Assembly: GCA_002279765.1 (NCBI GenBank)
Contig: NCCR01000204.1
Location: 7,612-13,121, forward strand
DNA length: 5,510 nucleotides
DNA from: Verrucomicrobia bacterium 12-59-8
GTDB lineage: Bacteria; Verrucomicrobiota; Verrucomicrobiae; Verrucomicrobiales; Verrucomicrobiaceae
Direction of reading: 5' to 3'
The notes below the pieces were generated by a model. That model was not told where the DNA came from and made no database searches. It worked only from the letters and a program-made list of their open reading frames with translations. A program made the position numbers and the translations under genes. Shown piece after piece: positions 1 to 5,510 of the stretch. The first letter of the stretch is position 1; each line of letters starts with the position of its first letter.

Positions 1-1798
1 CGAGCTGCTGAGCTTTCATGCGCAGACCTTTGAGAAAGTCATCGATGAGGGCGATGCGACGTCCATAAACACTGGCCGCATCTGCTTTCCCCTGCGCCTT
101 GGCGAACAGCGCCAGCGCGGCATCCGCCTGCGCTTTGTCCTCTTCCATCACACTCCAATGGGCTTCGCAATAGGTGAAGAAGTCCTGCATCTCCTGCGCG
201 GCAGGGCCGTAGAAGAGCTGGCAGTACTCGCGAAACATCGCGTCCACATCCGCGTTCTTGCCGCCCCAGTACATGCGTGCGGTGAAATAGACCATGAAGT
301 GATTGAAACCGATGCCGGCCTCTTTGAAATCCTGCCGTGCGGAGAGCCAGATGTCCTCACCCTCCGAGATTCCTTTGGTGGCGTTTACAGACTCGCCGAG
401 CGCATGCGGCGCGAAGGAGGGCAGGTACCAGCCACGATCCGTGAAGGGATAATTTTCGAAGTTCAGCAGCGGATTGTCCGTCTTCTTCACCCACGCCGCG
501 CGCAGAGCTTCGGGGGCTGACTCACCCTCGCCCTTGACGCCGGCCTTGTTGATCGGCCGCCTTCCGCCGACGATGCAGACAACCACGTTCGGCTCCAGTT
601 TGTCGATCTTCAGCGGCGGCAGCGTGTACACGCCATACGCACAGTTCAGCACCTTCGCCTTGGGGTGGGTCTTGCCGATCTCCTTCGCCACACGATTCAC
701 AAAATCCCACACGTAATCGCTCAGCAACCCGCGCTCGTTGCGCTCCGGCGAATCCTTGCCTTTGCATTTCTCACACTGGCAGATGGAGGTGTAGCCATCC
801 GGCGGCATGATGGAGACCGTCTTGAGTGGGTAGGCGTCCAGCAGAGCGCGCGTGTAGCGCACGGTCTCGCGGAAGAGTTCGTCATTGGAATAACAGAGCT
901 GGTTCTTGCTGTCACCGGAGCGGTAGTCGCGCTTGCCGCCATAGAGCGCGAACCACTCTGGATGCGCGGCAAAGGTGGCGTCATTGCCCGTCATGCCGTC
1001 CATGCCATGAGCGATCTGATAACGGTCATCATTCCGCGTGCCGAGATGCATCATCCACAAGGCCGTGTCATAGCCTGCGGTGGCAAAACGGAAGTTGAAC
1101 TGCCGCAGCGGGAAATCCGGGTGCACCGTTTCATCGAGCTTCGGCAGCGCGATGGTTTTCATGGCGGGCATCACTTCGCCAAGCTCTCCCGGCAGGTACC
1201 AGCGCGCGCCGAGCCTGTGAAAGAACGCCGTCACCGCATTGAAGCTGCCACGCTCATCGAGGCCCCAGATGTCCAGCGTCTCTTTCTTCTCCGTGGCGGC
1301 TCCATCGGGCTTGCCCGTGTCACCCGCCAGGCGCAGGCGGTTTTTATACAAGCCGGCATTCGGCATGCCATAGGGTGCACCGACGATCTTCTCAAACTCC
1401 GCCTGCGCACGTTTGATGTCGCTATTGCTCTTCGCCCACGGTTCGGTGGGAACGAAATCACTGTCATCTCCAATCAGCGCCAGCCAGTCGCCGCCGGATT
1501 GCATGCGATACGCGCCCTCTTTCAAACCCTCCGCCTTCACCGGATTGTGCGGGCTTGCGCCAATGAAAACCTTCACCGCCTTGCCGCTCGGCTGCGTGAC
1601 GATGGGCAGCCGCGCCCCGCTGATCTTCTCGATGTTCGTGCGAAACTCCTGCGCCGCCACCCGCTGCATGCGCGTGGGTGTTTCAGAGATGACAATCTCC
1701 GCACGCGCCTGGCCGTTTTCGACGAGCGCGGGATCGGCTGCCTGCAGCAGGACAGGTGAAGTCAGCAGTAATAGTGCAGCGAGAAGTGTGTGTTTCAT
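1..1798 (-). CDS. Secreted DUF4838 (GH163-like) protein, C-terminus off the window edge
   Basis: The minus-strand frame is open for 599 codons from the ATG at 1798 to the left edge, with no stop, so the 3' end is missing. The start is supported by a Sec signal peptide: MK, a hydrophobic stretch (about residues 4-18), and a likely cleavage after LLQA (residue 20). Residues about 30-110 look like the small alpha/beta domain that precedes many glycoside-hydrolase barrels (GH20b/GH67 N-terminal type). The DUF4838 core follows: HPEWF 279-283, LCYSNDE 301-307, PDG 333-335, CQCEKC 340-345, and a helical end with YFTARMYW at 504-511 and EYCQLFYG at 524-531. It is a divergent paralogue of the upstream gene at 1917-4499. 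It differs by about 50 extra residues between roughly 113 and 180 and by having no carbohydrate-binding domain in the visible part. DUF4838 is, as I recall, related to GH163 endo-beta-N-acetylglucosaminidases; activity here is inferred, and catalytic residues were not assigned. The family call is strong, the substrate unknown. Confidence 0.88.
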   Translation of the reverse strand, partial: MKHTLLAALLLLTSPVLLQAADPALVENGQARAEIVISETPTRMQRVAAQEFRTNIEKISGARLPIVTQPSGKAVKVFIGASPHNPVKAEGLKEGAYRMQSGGDWLALIGDDSDFVPTEPWAKSNSDIKRAQAEFEKIVGAPYGMPNAGLYKNRLRLAGDTGKPDGAATEKKETLDIWGLDERGSFNAVTAFFHRLGARWYLPGELGEVMPAMKTIALPKLDETVHPDFPLRQFNFRFATAGYDTALWMMHLGTRNDDRYQIAHGMDGMTGNDATFAAHPEWFALYGGKRDYRSGDSKNQLCYSNDELFRETVRYTRALLDAYPLKTVSIMPPDGYTSICQCEKCKGKDSPERNERGLLSDYVWDFVNRVAKEIGKTHPKAKVLNCAYGVYTLPPLKIDKLEPNVVVCIVGGRRPINKAGVKGEGESAPEALRAAWVKKTDNPLLNFENYPFTDRGWYLPSFAPHALGESVNATKGISEGEDIWLSARQDFKEAGIGFNHFMVYFTARMYWGGKNADVDAMFREYCQLFYGPAAQEMQDFFTYCEAHWSVMEEDKAQADAALALFAKAQGKADAASVYGRRIALIDDFLKGLRMKAQQL

Positions 1799-1802
1799 GT
1801 GC

Positions 1803-1809
1803 GAAAGGT
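1803..1809 (-). promoter_or_regulatory. Pyrimidine-rich ACCTTTC heptamer before the start codon, no Shine-Dalgarno
   Basis: The 12 bases before the ATG at 1798 read CACCTTTCGCAC on the coding strand. They contain no GGAG/GAGG-type ribosome binding site. The heptamer ACCTTTC lies at -11 to -5, exactly where it lies upstream of the ATG at 4499. It may be a leader element used in SD-independent initiation, or chance in a pyrimidine-rich leader. Any function is speculative. Confidence 0.25.
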
Positions 1810-1824
1810 GGCGTGGTTCTTTGT

Positions 1825-1830
1825 ATTGTA
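1825..1830 (-). promoter_or_regulatory. Possible -10 promoter element (TACAAT) for the downstream DUF4838 gene
   Basis: On the minus strand the hexamer TACAAT matches the sigma-70 -10 consensus at five of six bases. It lies about 27 bases before the ATG at 1798, which would give a leader of about 20 nt. The -35 position at 17-bp spacing (TCCAGA, plus-strand 1848-1853) matches only three of six bases, and the spacer is the hairpin of the neighbouring repeat. The match is suggestive and weak. The gene could instead be transcribed by read-through from the upstream gene, since no terminator is visible between them. Confidence 0.25.
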
Positions 1831-1867
1831 GTCCCGCCTTTAGGCGGTCTGGAAGCCTTCCAGGTAG
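1828..1867 (+). repeat. REP-like double hairpin flanked by GTAG tetranucleotides
   Basis: A GTAG tetranucleotide (1828-1831) is followed by the palindrome CCGCCT-TT-AGGCGG (1834-1847; 6-bp stem). One base later comes a second palindrome, CTGGAAG-C-CTTCCAG (1849-1863; 7-bp perfect arms around one base, in practice a 5-6 bp stem). It is followed at once by another GTAG (1864-1867). A GTAG foot next to a hairpin is the hallmark of REP elements recognised by RAYT (TnpA-REP, Y1 HUH) transposases. No U-run follows on either strand, so it is a poor intrinsic terminator, though the hairpins could protect the upstream mRNA's 3' end or reduce read-through. Whether it recurs in the genome cannot be seen here; one copy is present in the window. 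No transposase gene is visible. Confidence 0.55.
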
Positions 1868-1916
1868 GTCGGTGAGGGGTGGAATTTTAGGCGCAGTGGG
1901 TCGTCCATACGGCATG

Positions 1917-4499
1917 CTATTCAAAAACAATCTCTCCCATCACCGCTGGATCATCCATGCTCACGCTGCTGAGGGACGAGGACCAGAGGGCGCGGTCAAT
2001 CTGCTCGCGGGGGAGCGCATGATTGCGGCCGAAGTTGGCGCGCCAGGCGGTGCCCTTGGCGGGTGGTTCGACGCCCAGAACGCTGTAGGGAATGACGAGG
2101 TGCGCGTGCCAGCGTTTCGCTGCGGCATCCACGCGGGTGGTGCTGCTCCACTCGCCGTTCCAGGTGGGATCGTCTTTGCCATGGCGGGGGTCCATCACAT
2201 CGGTGATGCGGCCGTTGAGGGCGTCGTACTTGCTGGCGGCATTCGCGCCTTGAGTGAACCGGTAGTACAGCGGCTGCGTGGGCTGGGGCGCGAGGCACAC
2301 ATCGAAGGCCTCTTGATTAGTCAGCACGCGGTCGCGGTTGTAAGCACCGTATTTCATGTCGTCACCGATCTCGGCCTCGGCGCGGATGTGGAGGGCCTGC
2401 TCGTCATAAAGAAGGCGGATCGTTGTTTTGCGCGGCAGCGTGTGCAGCGGTGGCAGCAGGGTGAGTTCATGCGCAGCGGCGCCCTGCCACTCCGGGGAGT
2501 CGAGCGTGAGCCTGGCGGTCGCCTTGGCCACGCTCAGCTTCTTCGCACCGGGCGGTGGCGTGTTGCGCATGTTCTTGGTGTTCCAGTTGAAGCAGGTGCT
2601 GGCGTAGGGCTCCTGATAGCCGTCATGGGCGAGCCGGAGGTGGTTGATGTCGTGACCGCTGAAGGGGAAGAGGACGTGGCTCCATTCTTTCTGGTGCCCT
2701 TTGATGTAGAGCGTGGCGAGGAAGGCGTTGCGTGCGTCGATGGCATCGAGCAGGCGGTTCATGGAACCCGCGTCAGGCATCATCTGATAAGCCTGATGCA
2801 GATGCACCACGCGGGCGAAATGCTTCAGGTAGTCAAACTCACAGCGCACGAGCGCGAGGCGTGTCTTCACCTTCGGTGCGGTGGCGAGCTTTTCCGACTG
2901 GCTGAGGCTGGCCTCCAGAGACGCGAGCAGCTTCGGCGGGTAGAGGAAGGCGATGAGCTGAAAGGGATCTGTGACTGTTTTGCGCGCGCGGGCATCCGTG
3001 GGCAGTGATTTGAAAGTCCACAGGTCCATGCGCGTGCCGAGGTGGTCGGAGTAAAGCGCGATGGCGTTGTACAGATCTTCATATAAGGCACGCATGTAGA
3101 AGGCGCTGCTCTTGTTCACAAAGGCGGCGTCACAATACTCCACGATGAGGTCCCTGGCGTGCAGGTTGGTCGGATCGTCAAACATGCGGCCCATGGTGTA
3201 CATCACCGGGCCCTCAAGACCGAAGAGCTGGCCGGGGCCGTCGCGATAGAGGGACTGGATGCGGTTCTCAGCCACGCGCTTCGCTTGCAGATCGATGTAG
3301 CCGGGCGTGCGCATGGGTGTGTAGCCGCTGCTGCCGGTGAACCCGCGCGGCACATCAATGCCACGCCACGGGGCGATGTCCTCCTCGTTGGTGCCGGTGA
3401 GCATGATGCAGGTGTTGGCGGGAAACTTCGTGAAAGTCTTCGGCGGTGCTGCGGTGAGGATGTAGCTCATCATTGTGATCTGCCTGCCGGGGTGGGACTT
3501 CTCCACACGCTCGGCCGTGTTGCGGTTGAAGATCCAGATCTTCTCGGACCAGTCCTTGCCCGTGCCGTAGAGCGCCTCGCACTTCTCGCACTGGCATTCA
3601 CGGAAGCCGTCCGGCTGGCCGAGATCCACACTGGTGTATCCCTTGTCAAGCCACTGCGTGAGATCGCGATAGATGCGCTCCTGCACCTCGGGATTCGACA
3701 GGCAGTACTGCGCTCTGCCTCCTTCCGGCTTCAAGCGCTCACCGCTGATGAACGCGAAGAACTCGGGATGCGTCTCGAAGGTTTCGCCTGGTATCGCACG
3801 CTCCCAGGTGTGCCCGCCAAACATCTCGTCCACACGCGGAAAGCGATTGTGCGCGAGATCGTAGAACGACGCGCCCGCAGGGTGCGCGGTGTTCACGCGC
3901 AGCAGCGGCGTCTTCATCACGTTCAGCGCCTCCGGCAGCGCGATGGTATTCTGTGGTAGAAACTCGATGGCAGGCGAGTTGATGAGATCAATCTTCGCCG
4001 CACCGCTGACCTGTGTGTAGCCGGGCAGGTCAGGATACAGGAAACGCACGCCCATGAACTGCCGCGCAAAGTCCACCGCCGCCTTCGCCGTGCCCACGCG
4101 GTCCCAGTTCGGACGGCGGCGGTTGTCGCTCGGCGTTCTGGAGGGCTGGTCATTGCCCGCGATGATGACGTCTCTGCCGATGACGCGGTGCACATAGCTC
4201 CAGTCGCGAAGCTGCGCCGCGGCAAAGCCATGCTCCTGCGCAAAGCGGGTGTTTCCCAGCAGCAGCGCCGGCTTGGAGGCATCACGCTCCGCTTCCTTCA
4301 CCACGCTGACCTCCGCGCCACCGGCTTTGAACGCCACCTGCAGCAGCCGCGCCGTCTGCGCCAGGCAGTCTGCCAGCACCGGCGTCTCGAGCGTGTCTGG
4401 GACAACGATTTGATAATCCGATTTGCCCCCATCGAGCAGCGTGAGATCAGTCGCCGAGACAGAACCCGCAAGCAAAGCGGTGAGGAGTGTGAGTTTCAT
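1917..4499 (-). CDS. Secreted DUF4838 (GH163-like) glycoside hydrolase-like protein with C-terminal CBM9-like domain
   Basis: This is a complete gene of 860 codons ending in TAG (1917-1919). The ATG at 4499 was chosen over an in-frame GTG at 4556 because it starts a textbook signal peptide, with a hydrophobic core LTLLTALLAG and cleavage expected after SVSA (residue 16). Domains: an alpha/beta N-terminal module, about 20-165; the DUF4838 core, about 175-500, with HPEFF 244-248, YCLSNPEV 265-272, PDG 296-298, CQCEKC 302-307 and YTMGRMF 434-440; a helical linker, about 510-655; and a CBM9-like/DOMON-type beta-sandwich, about 660-825, shown by RLLYDEQALHIRAE, the YYRFTQGANAASKYDA stretch, HAHLVIPYSVLGV and RANFGRN. 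CBM9-like domains bind sugars in secreted enzymes. As recalled, DUF4838 gave rise to GH163, endo-beta-N-acetylglucosaminidases on complex N-glycans; activity and substrate here are inferred. It lies 53 bp after the sialidase-like gene, probably in one operon, and is paralogous to the gene at 1-1798. Confidence 0.93.
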   Translation of the reverse strand: MKLTLLTALLAGSVSATDLTLLDGGKSDYQIVVPDTLETPVLADCLAQTARLLQVAFKAGGAEVSVVKEAERDASKPALLLGNTRFAQEHGFAAAQLRDWSYVHRVIGRDVIIAGNDQPSRTPSDNRRRPNWDRVGTAKAAVDFARQFMGVRFLYPDLPGYTQVSGAAKIDLINSPAIEFLPQNTIALPEALNVMKTPLLRVNTAHPAGASFYDLAHNRFPRVDEMFGGHTWERAIPGETFETHPEFFAFISGERLKPEGGRAQYCLSNPEVQERIYRDLTQWLDKGYTSVDLGQPDGFRECQCEKCEALYGTGKDWSEKIWIFNRNTAERVEKSHPGRQITMMSYILTAAPPKTFTKFPANTCIMLTGTNEEDIAPWRGIDVPRGFTGSSGYTPMRTPGYIDLQAKRVAENRIQSLYRDGPGQLFGLEGPVMYTMGRMFDDPTNLHARDLIVEYCDAAFVNKSSAFYMRALYEDLYNAIALYSDHLGTRMDLWTFKSLPTDARARKTVTDPFQLIAFLYPPKLLASLEASLSQSEKLATAPKVKTRLALVRCEFDYLKHFARVVHLHQAYQMMPDAGSMNRLLDAIDARNAFLATLYIKGHQKEWSHVLFPFSGHDINHLRLAHDGYQEPYASTCFNWNTKNMRNTPPPGAKKLSVAKATARLTLDSPEWQGAAAHELTLLPPLHTLPRKTTIRLLYDEQALHIRAEAEIGDDMKYGAYNRDRVLTNQEAFDVCLAPQPTQPLYYRFTQGANAASKYDALNGRITDVMDPRHGKDDPTWNGEWSSTTRVDAAAKRWHAHLVIPYSVLGVEPPAKGTAWRANFGRNHALPREQIDRALWSSSLSSVSMDDPAVMGEIVFE

Positions 4500-4503
4500 T
4501 GGG

Positions 4504-4510
4504 GAAAGGT
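4504..4510 (-). promoter_or_regulatory. Pyrimidine-rich ACCTTTC heptamer before the start codon, no Shine-Dalgarno
   Basis: The 12 bases before the ATG at 4499 read AACCTTTCCCCA on the coding strand, with no purine-rich ribosome binding site. ACCTTTC occupies -11 to -5, the same place as in front of the second DUF4838 gene. The short gap from the upstream stop also allows initiation by translational coupling or re-initiation, which would not need a strong site. Its role is unproven. Confidence 0.25.
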
Positions 4511-4552
4511 TGGTGGGTCTCAAGAAGGGGCAGGCGGAACGGCGAAGAAGAA

Positions 4553-5510
4553 TCACTTCCTCATTCCATCCGTCGCCTTCAGATCAAAGCGCACGCTCAC
4601 CACGGAATGCTTCTCCTTCCCCGGCGCATACTTGATGTAGGTCGTCGCCACGATGGTGCCGTCTGGCAGCAGTTCCATGCCAGGATAGCCGCAGTCGCCC
4701 ACACGTTCGGCATGGCTGTGCAGCAGCTTGATGCGGTACTGGCCGGGCCTGCCGTTCTTGATGTCATCATAAGTTCCCACCCAGGCGACGAAGTGGCCTT
4801 TGGTCGGACTCTTGAGCGCTTGATCGCGGAAGGCCACGACCATGCGGCCATCCTTGGTAAAGACGCCCGCATGACGATCTCCCGTCAGCCCCCAAGGCGT
4901 GTTCACCGGTGGGCTCCATGTCTTGCCTTCATCGCGGCTGAACATCATGAGGCTGCGCTCCTTGTGCGTGTTTTCGCGCAGCAGGCAGCACAGCTCGGAG
5001 CCATCCGGCGAGCGAAACACGAAGGGCTCACAGGGGTTCTTGCCTTCGACGGCAGCGACGACATGCGGCTCGCTCCACGTGAAGCCGCCGTCGGCGGTGA
5101 TCGTTTGCAGAATTTCCAGCGGCGCCTTGTCCGCGCCGTCAGGACCTTTGTGATACAGACCGAGATAGCCGCCCTCCTTGAGACGCACGATGCTGCTGAA
5201 AGTCATCACGCAGGGAAAACCGAGCGGCGGCATTTCCTTCCACGTCTTGCCTGCGTCCTCGCTCATGATGCTCGGCATGCCGGGACCTTTGCGCGTGCCC
5301 TTCGCGGCGGAAAACACCCATAGGCGCTCTTTGCCCGCCGGGTCGGTCATGCGGTAGATGCTGGGGCAGTTTTGATGCGTCTTAAATCCAGGCGGCATCA
5401 GCTCATCCATGCGCGACCACGTCACCCCACCGTCCTCGCTGCGCGCCATCGGCCCCGCCGCACCACCATGATTGACGCACCACACGCACAGGATCGTCTT
5501 GCCATCTGGC
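4553..5510 (-). CDS. Sialidase-fold (BNR/Asp-box) exo-alpha-sialidase-like protein, N-terminus off the window edge
   Basis: The last 318 codons are present, ending in TGA (4553-4555). The frame stays open to the right edge (PDGKTILC precedes the in-frame GTG at 5485), so the true start and any signal peptide lie outside. Four Asp-boxes of the S/T-x-D-x-G-x-T-W type are visible at residues 24-31, 83-90, 138-145 and 191-198 of the fragment. Their spacing of 53-59 residues fits successive blades of a six-bladed sialidase propeller (BNR_2 type). Other sialidase-type stretches are NCPSIYRM (47-54), [11 protein letters not shown] (160-170), GDRHAGVF (210-217) next to VVAFRD (224-229), and [15 protein letters not shown] (271-285), which contains a candidate active-site Tyr. 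The fold is clear. True sialidase (GH33) activity is not, because many environmental homologues act on other or unknown glycans and the first arginine of the triad may be missing from view. It probably leads or belongs to an operon with the DUF4838 gene 53 bp downstream. Confidence 0.88.
   Translation of the reverse strand, partial: PDGKTILCVWCVNHGGAAGPMARSEDGGVTWSRMDELMPPGFKTHQNCPSIYRMTDPAGKERLWVFSAAKGTRKGPGMPSIMSEDAGKTWKEMPPLGFPCVMTFSSIVRLKEGGYLGLYHKGPDGADKAPLEILQTITADGGFTWSEPHVVAAVEGKNPCEPFVFRSPDGSELCCLLRENTHKERSLMMFSRDEGKTWSPPVNTPWGLTGDRHAGVFTKDGRMVVAFRDQALKSPTKGHFVAWVGTYDDIKNGRPGQYRIKLLHSHAERVGDCGYPGMELLPDGTIVATTYIKYAPGKEKHSVVSVRFDLKATDGMRK

Noticed and set aside
665..1759. 364-codon plus-strand open frame, rich in Arg, His and Ala
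   Set aside because: It lies wholly antisense to the second DUF4838 gene, whose minus-strand frame carries a signal peptide and family motifs. It is a shadow frame.
1834..1863. Hairpins considered as an intrinsic terminator of the gene ending at 1917
   Set aside because: On the minus strand the stems are followed by GACTACAATACAAAG, with no U-run, and the GTAG framing fits a REP-like repeat better.
1799..1916. A small gene in the gap between the two DUF4838 genes
   Set aside because: The gap is 118 bp, contains the double hairpin, and has no plausible short frame with a ribosome binding site.
1413..3008. 531-codon plus-strand open frame spanning the gap between the two DUF4838 genes
   Set aside because: It lies antisense to two well-supported genes. 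Its translation is low-complexity and resembles no family. It is expected from G+C-rich codon usage on the opposite strand.
3159..3959. 266-codon plus-strand open frame
   Set aside because: It is antisense to the DUF4838 core at 1917-4499, with no recognisable domain or start signal.
4499..5323. 274-codon plus-strand open frame
   Set aside because: It is antisense to the sialidase-like gene, whose four regularly spaced Asp-boxes show which strand codes.
1..5510. CRISPR arrays, tRNA/rRNA genes, insertion-sequence ends, phage or toxin-antitoxin genes
   Set aside because: I saw no regularly spaced direct repeats, cloverleaf, transposase motifs or small paired frames. Coding sequence fills all but two short gaps.

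Overview
The window is a G+C-rich bacterial fragment in which all three genes read on the minus strand, with nearly all of the DNA coding. In transcription order (right to left) they are: a sialidase-fold (BNR/Asp-box) protein cut off at its N-terminus by the right edge; a complete 860-residue secreted protein with a glycoside-hydrolase-like DUF4838 core and a C-terminal CBM9-like domain; and a second, divergent secreted DUF4838 protein cut off at its C-terminus by the left edge. The two DUF4838 proteins are distant paralogues. They share an ordered set of motifs (HPE(F/W)F, C-(L/Y)-SN-x-E, PDG, CQCEKC) but differ in insertions and in the domains that can be seen.

The gene style suggests a Verrucomicrobiota bacterium (Prosthecobacter-like), with Planctomycetota the main alternative. 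These groups carry many secreted sialidase-like, DUF4838 and CBM9-like proteins, often in small polysaccharide-use clusters without SusC/SusD. Neither start codon visible in the window has a clear Shine-Dalgarno sequence. This is an inference from gene content; no marker gene is present.

Layout: 5510-4553, sialidase-like gene; 4552-4500, a 53-bp gap with no terminator or promoter visible, so the next gene is probably co-transcribed; 4499-1917, DUF4838 plus CBM9-like gene; 1916-1799, a 118-bp gap holding a compact double hairpin flanked by GTAG tetranucleotides (REP-like) and a possible promoter; 1798-1, second DUF4838 gene.

Working model (inference): an exported glycan-degradation cluster. 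DUF4838 is, to my recollection, the Pfam family from which CAZy family GH163 (endo-beta-N-acetylglucosaminidases acting on complex N-glycans, founding member from Bacteroides thetaiotaomicron) was defined. A sialidase-like enzyme next to two such proteins would fit trimming and release of capped host-type or algal glycans, but no substrate can be proved from sequence alone. The most unusual observations are the conserved four-cysteine pattern in both DUF4838 proteins, the GTAG-flanked double hairpin, and an identical heptamer at the same distance upstream of both DUF4838 start codons.
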